DNA of 40,034 nt from a virus: IMG/VR virus record IMGVR_UViG_3300042389_000626, positions 1 through 40,034 of that record, one strand, 5' to 3'. Position numbers and translations under genes: made by a program. Below, one piece after another: positions 18,349 through 25,591 of this stretch. The notes below the pieces were generated by a model. The model saw only the letters and a program-made list of their open reading frames with translations. It was not told where the DNA came from and did not search any database. The stretch's first letter is position 1; each line of letters begins with the position of its first letter.

Positions 18349-18984
18349 TTAAACGATTTCGTATCCTTGTAAAAATAATTTATTTGCGTGTTTGTATTTA
18401 ACTTCAATCATTTCACCTTGTGGTGATTTCATTACAATTTTTTCATTTCTACCAAAATCTACTTTTTTTACAACTTGTGTATTATAAACTCTATCTTTAA
18501 TAGTAAATCCGTCTAAATGGTCGATTTCATGTTGAACTATAACCGTCATCATTGTTTCCACCGAAACTTGTTCGTTTTGCTTATCTCCTTCGGGATTAAT
18601 TTCAAATGTTAATTCACCTAAGTTATCAGTTTGTATGATAATTTTAGAAGCCCGTATAGTTCGTATTGGTGATGTTAATGTAGATGGAATTGATAAACAT
18701 CCTTCATAAAATATAAAACCTTCTTTTGATTTTTCTTTAATAAATGGATTGACTAAAAATAATTCCTCATCTCCAAATTTAATATAACAAGCTCTCTTTT
18801 TAATTCCCAATTGTGTTGCGGATATTCCCAAACCTGGATGTAATTTTAATCCTTCAATTAAAGTTGACTCCAATGTATCCACTTCTAATGTTGTAAGTTC
18901 CGTTCTAGGACATGGTGTTTTTAAATATTCTCTAAATTCGGCTGTTTCTAAACCAAATTGATTTTTGTCTGTTACTAATTTCAT
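18349..18984 (-). CDS. def: Peptide deformylase
   Basis: A 211-residue metalloenzyme that removes formyl from the N-terminal Met of new proteins. All three family motifs are seen: GLGISATQLG at residues 51-60 (motif I, with S for the usual A), EGCLS at 94-98 (metal-ligand Cys) and QHEIDHLDG at 151-159 (His152 and His156 as ligands, Glu153 catalytic). Residues 160-211 are longer than in cyanophage deformylases, which end shortly after motif III. Phage deformylases are known in marine T4-like phages, where they may keep host or phage proteins processed during infection. It is part of a tightly packed operon with the DUF2061 gene upstream. Confidence 0.94.
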   Translation of the reverse strand: MKLVTDKNQFGLETAEFREYLKTPCPRTELTTLEVDTLESTLIEGLKLHPGLGISATQLGIKKRACYIKFGDEELFLVNPFIKEKSKEGFIFYEGCLSIPSTLTSPIRTIRASKIIIQTDNLGELTFEINPEGDKQNEQVSVETMMTVIVQHEIDHLDGFTIKDRVYNTQVVKKVDFGRNEKIVMKSPQGEMIEVKYKHANKLFLQGYEIV

Positions 18985-18987
18985 TTT

Positions 18988-19197
18988 TTATTTTTTAAGT
19001 CCGTATTTTATAAATTTATACCATATTCTTTCATGTAAGTAATATTGAATGGGTTTATATACTAATTCTGCCACCCCAAATGCCGCTCCTACCTTAATAT
19101 CACCACTTACCCACCACATTATACCAAATCCGATTAAAGTTGATACAATACGATATGAAATGGTTTTGGCAATGTGTCTTTTACGCTCTACTACCAT
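18988..19197 (-). CDS. DUF2061 membrane protein
   Basis: A 69-residue protein if read from MVVERKRH, the start chosen because the family begins at KRHIAKTISYR. An in-frame ATG at 19233 would add 12 residues but overlap the upstream gene by 53 bases instead of 17. It matches DUF2061: KRHIAKTISYRIVSTLIGF, a membrane segment, AAFGVAELVYKPIQYYLHER and a C-terminal IWYK. From family knowledge, DUF2061 proteins often lie next to or are fused with adenylylsulfate-kinase or sulfate-activation genes. Here the neighbour is an HxGH nucleotidyltransferase of the type seen in those fusions. The molecular role is unknown. Confidence 0.85.
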   Translation of the reverse strand: MVVERKRHIAKTISYRIVSTLIGFGIMWWVSGDIKVGAAFGVAELVYKPIQYYLHERIWYKFIKYGLKK

Positions 19198-19540
19198 CTT
19201 TCTCAATTTCACCTTTACGAATTTTAGTTCCACTAATTACTTCAATATTGGTAGGAGGTTCGTGATAAATCACTTCATAACCAACCCCTCTACCATAATT
19301 TACCGATTCAATATCTGGAACAATTGATAACATTATTTTATCCCAATTGTTTGTAAAAAATGATTCTTTTTGTAATTCTTGTAATACTTCTTGTGCTGAT
19401 TTTGGATTATTTTCATCCTTTTGTACATCTCTAATTGCAACCCAACAATTTTTTCCTTTTTCTAATTGTTGATTAATTAACCACTCATGACCTTTGTGCC
19501 ACGTTTGCCATCTTCCGATGAATAATGCATATTTTTTCAT
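19181..19540 (-). CDS. HxGH nucleotidyltransferase (cytidylyltransferase-like fold)
   Basis: A 119-residue protein with the two signatures of the superfamily: FIGRWQTWHKGHEWL (HxGH, residues 15-18) and ISGTKIR near 100-106 (ISxTxxR), which bind the nucleotide triphosphate. The VAIRDVQKDENNPKS and NYGRGVGYEV segments resemble, from memory, the small nucleotidyltransferase domain found with adenylylsulfate kinase and DUF2061 in some marine bacteria and phages. It could also be an NMNAT-type NAD-synthesis enzyme. At 119 residues it is shorter than typical NMNATs (about 170). A strong promoter-like element lies 20 bases upstream, and the DUF2061 gene overlaps its 3' end. Confidence 0.8.
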   Translation of the reverse strand: MKKYALFIGRWQTWHKGHEWLINQQLEKGKNCWVAIRDVQKDENNPKSAQEVLQELQKESFFTNNWDKIMLSIVPDIESVNYGRGVGYEVIYHEPPTNIEVISGTKIRKGEIEKDGSRA

Positions 19541-19559
19541 AAATTATAATTTCGTATTT

Positions 19560-19592
19560 CTAATATACGAAAATAATTCTAAATTACCAAAT
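19560..19592 (-). promoter_or_regulatory. Promoter-like element A (ATTTGGTA-N14-TCGTATATTA)
   Basis: On the minus strand ATTTGGTA is followed after 14 bases by TCGTATATTA, ending 20 bases before the nucleotidyltransferase ATG. It is one of six copies with identical spacing. The upstream box resembles the TTTG box of Bacteroidota promoters. The downstream box contains TATATT, like a -10 element. Confidence 0.7.
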
Positions 19593-19594
19593 AA

Positions 19595-20707
19595 TTAGTA
19601 AGTTTTAACTAAATCTTCTTCTTGCTGTTTTTTATATTTCAACCAAAAATTAATAGCGTTCTGGTCGTTTATCCATTTTGATTTATCATTCCAATCAAAA
19701 TCGCTTTTTGCATAATATGGTAATTTATGCTGTATTTCTCTTGCTCTACCTGATGACTTTGGAGTAAATTCATCTATAAGTCCGTCAGAGTTTGTATCAT
19801 ATCCATCAATGTTTCCATCACCATCCAAGTCAATAGGAATCCTAACAGATGTAATTTCATTCGTTTCGTTAATCTCATTTTTCTCGTTTTCGTTAAAAAT
19901 ATTATCTCCATAAACCTCATATAACCCTAATTTTTCGTCATTTTCCATTATATCAACAATATGTTGCTTTTGTTCTTTCTTTTTTTGTAAAATTAAACCA
20001 TTAAATGCAATAATTAACGCAACTGCTAATGGGTCAAATACAATTACAATCAAAAATATGAAGAATTTTACCACATTTTTCAATTCCATACCAAATGCTT
20101 CCGCAATAAATCGAAATCCACCGACTTCTTTTTCTAAATCCAAGTTTGAAGTCTTAATTTCGTTGATTTTTTCATTATTTTTAGCATTTTCAGTTTGTAA
20201 AATCTCAATTTTTTTGTTAATTGTAGCAACTTGCTTATCTTTATTATCAATTGAACGTAAAAGACGAGAATTTATCTTACCTTTGTCTAAAATTGTGCTT
20301 TGAGTTGATGATAATTGACCCAATTGTGTGTTTAATTGATTGAGTTGTATGGTATTTTGGTCAATTTTTGTAGTATAGACTAAAATTTCTCTATCTACCT
20401 GTTGCAATTTTAAGGACTGAGATTGGAATGCATTGGAAAGATATCCAAATATACCCGCAGAGGTGATTAACATCAGTAATGCAACGGCAGAGGTCAAATA
20501 CCACTTATTAAATCCCTTTATGTTTTCCCACTCTTGTTTAAGATAAGTTGCTGCAACTAACTTTGCAAACTCTAATGCACCGGCCATTACCATAACTGAT
20601 ACGGCTGCTCCACTAAATAGAACACCTAAACCGGTTACGGAGAAGTAAGCTGCACATCCGGCAATAATTAGTGCAGAAAATCCGACTAAATATTTAAGCC
20701 AATTCAT
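19595..20707 (-). CDS. Membrane protein with coiled coil and calcium-loop-like motif
   Basis: A 370-residue protein. Hydrophobic segments lie at about 4-25, 30-50, 70-92 and 212-236, predicting an N-terminal membrane bundle and a later helix. Between them residues of about 95-195 are a long heptad-rich helix (QLNQLNTQLGQLSSTQS, KKIEILQTENAKNNEKINEI). Around residues 290-311 is a tandem Asp/Asn loop, DLDGDGNIDG followed by DTNSDGLIDE, as in dockerin, EF-hand or thrombospondin-3 calcium sites. Such loops are usually extracytoplasmic, whereas the last membrane helix and basic flank leave topology unclear. It starts directly after the stop of the 58-residue gene. No family was recognised. A phage membrane sensor or exclusion factor is possible. 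Confidence 0.7.
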   Translation of the reverse strand: MNWLKYLVGFSALIIAGCAAYFSVTGLGVLFSGAAVSVMVMAGALEFAKLVAATYLKQEWENIKGFNKWYLTSAVALLMLITSAGIFGYLSNAFQSQSLKLQQVDREILVYTTKIDQNTIQLNQLNTQLGQLSSTQSTILDKGKINSRLLRSIDNKDKQVATINKKIEILQTENAKNNEKINEIKTSNLDLEKEVGGFRFIAEAFGMELKNVVKFFIFLIVIVFDPLAVALIIAFNGLILQKKKEQKQHIVDIMENDEKLGLYEVYGDNIFNENEKNEINETNEITSVRIPIDLDGDGNIDGYDTNSDGLIDEFTPKSSGRAREIQHKLPYYAKSDFDWNDKSKWINDQNAINFWLKYKKQQEEDLVKTY

Positions 20708-20884
20708 TTATCGATTGATTCTGGTTAATTCGGCAACTCTCTCTACTATCTTTCTTGCATCTTCCAAAGTAGTGTGAGCAACTGATGGTGACATTGATTG
20801 TGCACCAGTAATTCCGTTTTGTAAAATCCTTAACTTTCCGTCTAAAGATTCTAATAACATTTGTATTTTTTCGTTGTATATCAT
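20708..20884 (-). CDS. Small unknown protein (58 residues)
   Basis: A 58-codon reading frame from the ATG complementary to 20882-20884 to a TAA that abuts the start of the membrane protein. It begins MIYNEKIQMLLESLDGKLRI and ends ERVAELTRINR; it is mostly helical with a Gly/Ser/Pro turn in the middle. The exact stop/start junction (no gap) argues that it is a real gene coupled to the next. An ATATTTAT element sits four bases upstream of the ATG, and promoter-like element F lies about 58 bases upstream. The function is unknown. Confidence 0.7.
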   Translation of the reverse strand: MIYNEKIQMLLESLDGKLRILQNGITGAQSMSPSVAHTTLEDARKIVERVAELTRINR

Positions 20885-20888
20885 AGTA

Positions 20889-20896
20889 ATAAATAT
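20889..20896 (-). promoter_or_regulatory. ATATTTAT element upstream of the 58-residue gene
   Basis: ATATTTAT lies four bases before the ATG, after the Hsp20 terminator. The short distance would give an almost leaderless transcript if it acts as a -10 element, so its role here is doubtful. Confidence 0.3.
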
Positions 20897-20902
20897 TTGT
20901 TT

Positions 20903-20942
20903 TATAATAAAAAAGGTAGAAGTGTTTAATCTCCTACCTTTT
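20903..20942 (-). terminator. Intrinsic terminator after Hsp20
   Basis: On the minus strand a nine-base perfect stem, AAAAGGTAG / CTACCTTTT, encloses a 14-base loop and is followed by a T-rich tract (TTATTATAAA). It begins 23 bases after the Hsp20 stop codon. Confidence 0.8.
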
Positions 20943-20974
20943 CAATATACGAAAAATAACTGAATTAACCTAAT
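20942..20974 (-). promoter_or_regulatory. Promoter-like element F, overlapping the Hsp20 terminator
   Basis: TCGTATATTG is preceded at the common 14-base spacing by ATTAGGTT, six of eight bases identical to ATTTGGTA. It covers the last bases of the Hsp20 gene and the start of its terminator. A transcript starting about seven bases downstream would begin inside the first terminator arm. Confidence 0.5.
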
Positions 20975-21351
20975 TTCGGGGTTAATTTTTTTGGTTTGGA
21001 CTCTTCTTTTCTTTCAATAGTAATTAAGAGAATACCATTTTTAATTTCAGCCTTTGCCTTTCTGCCATCGAAGTTTTTACCTACGGTAACTCTTTCTTCA
21101 ATGTCTGAAATTAATTGATTGAAAGGATTTTCTTTGTCCTCTTGTGTTTTTTTGGCTTTAATTTCAATCTTGTCTTCAAAACAATTGATTTCAATGTCAT
21201 CAGGATTGTGTCCTAATACTGACAATGCAATTGTTGCAGATTCATCTTTAATGTCTACTGCGAATTTGTTTTGAACATAAGTTGTTTTTGTTTTTGATTG
21301 TTCGATTGGAAAAAATTCTTCGAACAATTTACTGTAATCAATCATGTACAT
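20965..21351 (-). CDS. Hsp20 / alpha-crystallin small heat shock protein
   Basis: A 128-residue protein. The alpha-crystallin domain covers residues 25-115: the beta-strands FAVDIKDESATIALSVLGH, DDIEINCFEDKIEIKAKK and RVTVGKNFDGRKAKAEIKNG, then LLITIERKEE, which matches the family's GxLxIxxP-type end. The C-terminal extension SKPKKLTPKLG carries a K-x-L-x-P-like tail. These are ATP-independent holdases that keep unfolding proteins soluble. T4-like cyanophages commonly encode one, possibly for virion assembly. The start may be the Met at codon 1 or codon 3 (MIDYSKLF). It is followed by an intrinsic terminator and preceded by a 27-base interrupted palindrome. Confidence 0.93.
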   Translation of the reverse strand: MYMIDYSKLFEEFFPIEQSKTKTTYVQNKFAVDIKDESATIALSVLGHNPDDIEINCFEDKIEIKAKKTQEDKENPFNQLISDIEERVTVGKNFDGRKAKAEIKNGILLITIERKEESKPKKLTPKLG

Positions 21352-21384
21352 AATATAAATGTTTTTAGTTAATAATACTCTATA

Positions 21385-21411
21385 TAGTCCAAATACTATA
21401 CCAAAGGACTA
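21385..21411. promoter_or_regulatory. Interrupted palindrome upstream of Hsp20
   Basis: TAGTCC and GGACTA face each other across 15 bases, 34 bases before the Hsp20 ATG. On the minus strand TTTGGTA lies inside the palindrome and a TATATA run follows it, so it may overlap the Hsp20 promoter as an operator or hairpin. It is not the CIRCE element. Confidence 0.35.
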
Positions 21412-21428
21412 CTTTTGACATTTTGACA

Positions 21429-22076
21429 TTAAATTATGTTATCTTGTCTTTCAATGATTGTAGACATATGGTCTGCCCAATGCATAATAAATTGCAGTTT
21501 GTAAACTAATTGTTTCTTCAAATCGTGACCTGCTAAATACTTTTGATTATCTTCGTCATACATACCATCAGTAAGTTTGATTGCGAAATATTCCTTCTCA
21601 TTATACTGAATACCATAGTGGTTCAATGTAAAGAAAGTTCTATCAGTTAAAGTCATATATGGGATATTCTCATTACGAACAAACAAAGTTCCGTATTTCT
21701 TTTGAGACCATTCTTCTTGATTTGGTAAATAGTGTAATTCACCTTTAACACCCAACTTTCCCAAGTCGTGATGTAGACAACTAAATATCAATTCTTCTTC
21801 GGTGAAATCAATCTCTCCACCTTGCATTACGAACAGGTCTCTCATTTTAAGAGCGTTCTTACATACATTAAAGATGTGGTCTATATACCCACCTATATAT
21901 GCGTTATGATAGTGTTTTGAGCCAGATGCGGTAGATAGTGTAAGATTGACACCCAATTCTTCTTCGGAATACATATGGAGTAATTTCTCCAATCTTTCAC
22001 CTTTAAAATATTTTTTAATTATTGCAATAAACTTATTGTAGTTTTGCTTTAATTCTTGTTCTGTTTTTTGTTTCAT
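21429..22076 (-). CDS. HD-domain metal-dependent phosphohydrolase
   Basis: A 215-residue protein. The HD-superfamily layout is clear: histidines in SKHYHNAYIGGYIDHIFNV (around residues 55-67), then FSCLHHDLGKLG with the HD pair at 103-104 and Lys107, and a late MYDEDNQ acidic segment and HWADHMST around 205 as the last metal ligand. HD proteins cleave phosphoesters of nucleotides or cyclic nucleotides. Homologues in T4-like phages are unassigned; nucleotide metabolism or removal of an immune signal nucleotide are both possible. Promoter-like element B ends 29 bases upstream, so this gene leads its own transcript. Confidence 0.85.
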   Translation of the reverse strand: MKQKTEQELKQNYNKFIAIIKKYFKGERLEKLLHMYSEEELGVNLTLSTASGSKHYHNAYIGGYIDHIFNVCKNALKMRDLFVMQGGEIDFTEEELIFSCLHHDLGKLGVKGELHYLPNQEEWSQKKYGTLFVRNENIPYMTLTDRTFFTLNHYGIQYNEKEYFAIKLTDGMYDEDNQKYLAGHDLKKQLVYKLQFIMHWADHMSTIIERQDNII

Positions 22077-22104
22077 AATTTAGAGTTTAAATGTTTATAA
22101 TACT

Positions 22105-22137
22105 CTAATATACGACAATTTTTTGATATTACCAAAT
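22105..22137 (-). promoter_or_regulatory. Promoter-like element B (ATTTGGTA-N14-TCGTATATTA)
   Basis: This is a perfect copy of both boxes at the shared 14-base spacing. It ends 29 bases before the ATG of the HD-domain gene and abuts the stop codon of the radical SAM gene. Confidence 0.75.
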
Positions 22138-23202
22138 TTAGATTAAAGATTTTTTCAAATCTATCAATTCATACATATTATGAAAAACATAAGGATTGGT
22201 GGCCACCTTTTTAAATTCTTCTAAAAATAACATATGTTCTGGATGAGTTGCATTACCTACATCTATTAATTTAAATTGGCCGTCCGTAAATGTTCCCCAA
22301 TTGGTAATTCTGCCAAAAAATACTTTTGTTTTATTTTTGAATATAGAATATATTAAATTTAAAAAAGTTTCCATTTCATTATAATTTGAGTCTTGAACTA
22401 CAAAAGAACACTTAACACTCTGTAAAGATTTTATGGTTGAAATAAAATTTAAATTTGAAATTAGATTATCCCAATTACCTCCCAACCTTGTTACATTTTC
22501 ATAAGTATATTGAGTACCAGCATCAATACTAATTTCACAACTGTGAACATATTTATGTATATTTGGCATACTATCCCACATTTCTTCATTCCACAAACTG
22601 GCATTGGTATGTAGATGTATTGATTTTAAATTTGGATATTTTTTTGCATTGAAATTTCTTAAATAACTTCTATATGATACGGATGCAAATGGGTCTGCTG
22701 TACCAGAACAATATATTGTTTCAATCGAATCGGAATATGCATTTTCTATTTCTTCTATTGTAAGATTTACACTTTTTATCTTGTCACTATTGGCCACAAT
22801 CATATCTACTCTACATGATGGACATTTATAATTACAAGTTCTATCAAATGACATTTGAATTATTTTGGGGCCCACCGGAATTATACCAGTTTGGGTATCG
22901 TAATTCATTTTCATTTCATCACTCAAATTATCTATGTGAATAATTGGGCCGGAAATACTTTTATCATAATGAATTAATCTAGCTAAAAATGGACATTGTT
23001 TTTTATCACAATAACGATACGAACCATCCATTACAGACTTTCGTATTTCGATTGCTTCAGCTGAATTCCATAATTCTTTTATGGGAACCCCATTAGGTAA
23101 TTCTTTTTTCAGCCAGCTGGCACAACACATAAAATTTTTATTTTCATGTATTTCTAATGCTTTAAACGGAACCGTACAAACATATTGTTTTAAATCTATC
23201 AT
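22138..23202 (-). CDS. Radical SAM protein with N-terminal SPASM-like Cys region
   Basis: A 354-residue protein. The radical SAM cluster motif CNYKCPSC (Cys123, 127, 130) follows MSFDRT, the expected first strand of the TIM-barrel. The N-terminal 75 residues carry YVCTVPFKALEIHENKNFMCC and IKELWNSAEAIEIRKSVMDG, then YCDKKQCPF. This is the pattern of a SPASM domain (auxiliary Fe-S ligands plus the LWNS/IR motif), but placed before the radical core rather than after it. SPASM enzymes modify peptides or sugars by SAM cleavage. The stop codon is next to promoter B, and the start overlaps the SGNH gene's last base, so it ends the accessory operon. The substrate is unknown; the small ORFs or the Cys-tailed protein upstream are candidates. 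Confidence 0.88.
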   Translation of the reverse strand: MIDLKQYVCTVPFKALEIHENKNFMCCASWLKKELPNGVPIKELWNSAEAIEIRKSVMDGSYRYCDKKQCPFLARLIHYDKSISGPIIHIDNLSDEMKMNYDTQTGIIPVGPKIIQMSFDRTCNYKCPSCRVDMIVANSDKIKSVNLTIEEIENAYSDSIETIYCSGTADPFASVSYRSYLRNFNAKKYPNLKSIHLHTNASLWNEEMWDSMPNIHKYVHSCEISIDAGTQYTYENVTRLGGNWDNLISNLNFISTIKSLQSVKCSFVVQDSNYNEMETFLNLIYSIFKNKTKVFFGRITNWGTFTDGQFKLIDVGNATHPEHMLFLEEFKKVATNPYVFHNMYELIDLKKSLI

Positions 23203-23870
23203 TATATTAATTTATCTTTTTCACATAATGAATTAATAGTTTTTCTTAATGTATCGTCACCAATCATTTCCAAAAACTTATTCGTTAATTGTTTATGCCC
23301 TAATTCCGAATAATGTGCATCCACTATTAAACCATCGGTTTCATTGGTAATTGTAGAAAATTCACTATCACCCCATATTTTAATACGCATATCCCAAAAA
23401 GGTGTCCATTGAATCAATATCATATCTTTAAATAACCAATTCAAGAATATTATTCTTTTACATATTTCATCGTAATAAATTGGTAGTGTACGATTTACAA
23501 GTACTTCTTCTATTGTAGATTTAGATATAAATGATAGAGTAGGATATTGTTTTAAAGAAGGAATCACCGTTACAAATTTATTATTATCATTACCTAATCT
23601 AAACCTTTGCATTGAAGACCACCCTATGATAACGATATCTCCCTTATTGATTAATGGAACATTTGTATAAATCGTTTCAAATATAGTATCGTTACCTAAT
23701 GCACCTTCGGCGAGGTGTTGGACTTCTAACCCTAACTCATCACCTATAATATCACCAAATGTTTTAGGTACATATCCTTTCCATTGAACATAGGGTAATG
23801 ACCAAGAAGCATATAATTGTCTTTCAAATGGAGTAGAAAACGAATCACCGAATATCCAAAGTTTTTTCAT
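23202..23870 (-). CDS. SGNH/GDSL-like protein
   Basis: A 222-residue protein. It opens MKKLWIFGDSFSTPF, block I of SGNH hydrolases with the nucleophile Ser in GDSF. IVIIGWSSMQRFRLG around residues 80-95 sits where block III is expected, and VDAHYSELGHKQLTNKF near the end gives the Asp-x-x-His-like block V (DAHYSELGH). SGNH proteins act as esterases or acetyl/acyl transfer enzymes on carbohydrates. Two more related proteins occur within 5 kb, so the family has expanded here. It shares one base with the radical SAM gene and overlaps the sulfotransferase gene by four bases, a tightly coupled operon. Confidence 0.8.
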   Translation of the reverse strand: MKKLWIFGDSFSTPFERQLYASWSLPYVQWKGYVPKTFGDIIGDELGLEVQHLAEGALGNDTIFETIYTNVPLINKGDIVIIGWSSMQRFRLGNDNNKFVTVIPSLKQYPTLSFISKSTIEEVLVNRTLPIYYDEICKRIIFLNWLFKDMILIQWTPFWDMRIKIWGDSEFSTITNETDGLIVDAHYSELGHKQLTNKFLEMIGDDTLRKTINSLCEKDKLI

Positions 23871-24529
23871 ATTAATTTATTTAGCTTTTCTTCTATTCTT
23901 ACTTTTTTAAGTGGTGAATTAATCCACCCATTAATACACATTTCATTATATTCTATCTCACAATATTCATTTAAACATTTTATTGTTTCAATATCTTTAT
24001 TGACAAATAAATCTTCATAATAAAATAATGGATAACCTTTATCTGAAATAACTTTTAACTCCAAAGCTTTTGATTCTAAATGATGTACTAATTCTATTAC
24101 ATCGTTCTCATCATCCTCTGTTAATTCATAATATTTTTGTGTATGCCAAGTTTGTAAAGGTGTTCTATTTTTAGATATTTTAAGATGAAATGCATATGAT
24201 TCAGCTTGTAATCTTTTATTTTTTCTTTCTAATACTATTATTTTATCAAAAAACGAATAAAACCATTTCCAATAATCTTCCACACTTTTAAAAGATTCAT
24301 ATGGGTAATTATCACTATCTATAAATGTTTTTATTAATATATTTTTTTTATTTATTATTTCATTAATTGATTTTAGTTGATTGTATGTATCATCTCTATT
24401 CGGATTTGCAAAATTGAATGGTTCAAAGAAAGAATCATATTTTTTACGTTCTCTAGCTAAACAACATTTTAAATAATAAAATGTTGATGTGGAACCACTC
24501 CTACCATTACATACTATTGCAATTCTCAT
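23867..24529 (-). CDS. Sulfotransferase-like protein
   Basis: A 220-residue protein. It starts MRIAIVCNGRSGSTSTFYYL, matching the 5'-phosphosulfate loop of PAPS-dependent sulfotransferases (R-S-G-S-T). DKIIVLERKNKRLQAESYAF in the middle corresponds to the 3'-phosphate binding R...S motif. These enzymes move sulfate from PAPS to hydroxyls of glycans or small molecules. It is compact compared with typical families (about 250-300). The ATG overlaps the stop of a 28-residue ORF (ATGA), and its own stop overlaps the SGNH start. Loss or change of activity cannot be excluded from sequence. Confidence 0.78.
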   Translation of the reverse strand: MRIAIVCNGRSGSTSTFYYLKCCLARERKKYDSFFEPFNFANPNRDDTYNQLKSINEIINKKNILIKTFIDSDNYPYESFKSVEDYWKWFYSFFDKIIVLERKNKRLQAESYAFHLKISKNRTPLQTWHTQKYYELTEDDENDVIELVHHLESKALELKVISDKGYPLFYYEDLFVNKDIETIKCLNEYCEIEYNEMCINGWINSPLKKVRIEEKLNKLI

Positions 24530-24612
24530 ATAACAATTTTATTAGTTTTTAAAGGTTTATCATAGAATTCCATCCTTCTTTTTGCAAAAAATTTATTTAT
24601 AGAAAATTCCAT
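24526..24612 (-). CDS. Tiny ORF (28 residues) coupled at both ends
   Basis: A 28-codon frame starting MEFSINKFFAKRRMEF and ending KTNKIVI. Its ATG overlaps the stop of the upstream SGNH gene (TAATG) and its TGA overlaps the next ATG (ATGA). Such exact coupling on both sides suggests it is translated, or at least serves to hand ribosomes on. It is strongly basic. It has no Cys and no known motif. It could be a leader peptide or simply a coupling frame. Confidence 0.45.
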   Translation of the reverse strand: MEFSINKFFAKRRMEFYDKPLKTNKIVI

Positions 24613-25436
24613 TATATTAAATAATTTTTACTTTTATTTATATCAGTTTCCATTAAATTTGATTTTAATATAAATTTATACAATTCTTCTGCAATTAATT
24701 TATATCCTATATTATTTGGATGTTTGCCGGCTACGGATTCGTTCCAATGATTATTATCTTCCCAAACGTATCTCCTTTTTGAATCAATCAAAAAGTTTGA
24801 AAATGTTTTTTCTTTATACCCCCAATATCTACTATTATCAATTAAATTACTATTATCAACTTCACCGATTATATCTTTACTAATCATAGTATCAAATGCA
24901 TCACAAAAAATATATTGTATTCCCATTTGTTTAAATATAAATTGTAAGTGTAATATATAGTTTTGATTTACGATATCATAATATGGTTTACTAAATAAAT
25001 TAGATATATAATAGTATCTAAATTCCTTTTCTACTCTATTATAATTTACATTATTACCATTAATACCATCAAAGATATATTTAATTAGATGTTGTTTACT
25101 CTTATATCGTTCACCCCACATATGTAAAGAATCTTCGTTTGGAAAAAATGGTAAATTGTCTCTCAAAGATGATGACCACATAATAACAACAAAATCATCT
25201 TTGGTGATGATTTCATTTTTTAATTGATAACAAATTGAATTAAATATTGCGTTATTTGAAAAAGAAGCTACACCATAATTAATAAATTGGCAATCCAAAA
25301 AATCCGATAGGTGTTTAGGCCAACAATATTTTTGTCGTATTATTGTCCTTTCCGATTCAATAGATTTACTAAGTTCTTCACTTAGATTTCCACCCACACC
25401 TTCCGTCCAACTATCACCAAAGGTAAATAGTTTCAT
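24612..25436 (-). CDS. SGNH/GDSL-like protein
   Basis: A 274-residue protein. Block I is KLFTFGDSWTEGVGG (Ser in GDSW), DDFVVIMWSSSLRDNLPFF lies near residues 85-100, and block V appears as HWNESVAGKHPNNIGYKLI close to the C-terminus, with the HPNxxGY His. The block III Asn/Gly spacing is unclear. It is longer than its paralogue at 23202 and of similar lineage. A short 38-residue ORF ends four bases upstream, and the stop codon overlaps the start of a tiny ORF. A likely role is acyl or acetyl removal or transfer on a glycan; the substrate cannot be read. Confidence 0.78.
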   Translation of the reverse strand: MKLFTFGDSWTEGVGGNLSEELSKSIESERTIIRQKYCWPKHLSDFLDCQFINYGVASFSNNAIFNSICYQLKNEIITKDDFVVIMWSSSLRDNLPFFPNEDSLHMWGERYKSKQHLIKYIFDGINGNNVNYNRVEKEFRYYYISNLFSKPYYDIVNQNYILHLQFIFKQMGIQYIFCDAFDTMISKDIIGEVDNSNLIDNSRYWGYKEKTFSNFLIDSKRRYVWEDNNHWNESVAGKHPNNIGYKLIAEELYKFILKSNLMETDINKSKNYLI

Positions 25437-25440
25437 AGTA

Positions 25441-25557
25441 TTATTGTGTTACATCTACATATATAAGATTTGCAACTTCTTGCATAATAGTTACTATGTT
25501 TGTGTCTGTGGTTGAGTTAGTTAAAACAATTTCACTTTTAATTATTCTTGGTTTCAT
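25441..25557 (-). CDS. Tiny ORF (38 residues)
   Basis: A 38-codon frame starting MKPRIIKSEIVLTNSTTDTN and ending NLIYVDVTQ. It lies four bases before the SGNH gene and 34 bases after the Cys-tailed 508-residue protein, so it fits the operon spacing. The sequence alternates beta-like and helical segments and has no Cys. No family was recognised. It would be a candidate small substrate or regulator for the adjacent enzymes, but this is inference. Confidence 0.55.
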   Translation of the reverse strand: MKPRIIKSEIVLTNSTTDTNIVTIMQEVANLIYVDVTQ

Positions 25558-25591
25558 ATTTTTATTTTTAAATAAGTAATTTAATTATAGT

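Noticed and set aside
21375-21406. Seventh copy of the promoter element upstream of Hsp20
   Set aside because: TTTGGTA is present, but the second box is absent at the expected distance; it was reported only as a palindrome.
24526-24612. Stop-codon reassignment (TGA read-through) joining the 28-residue ORF to the sulfotransferase
   Set aside because: TGA overlaps a start codon in a different frame, and TAA, TAG and TGA all end other genes normally.
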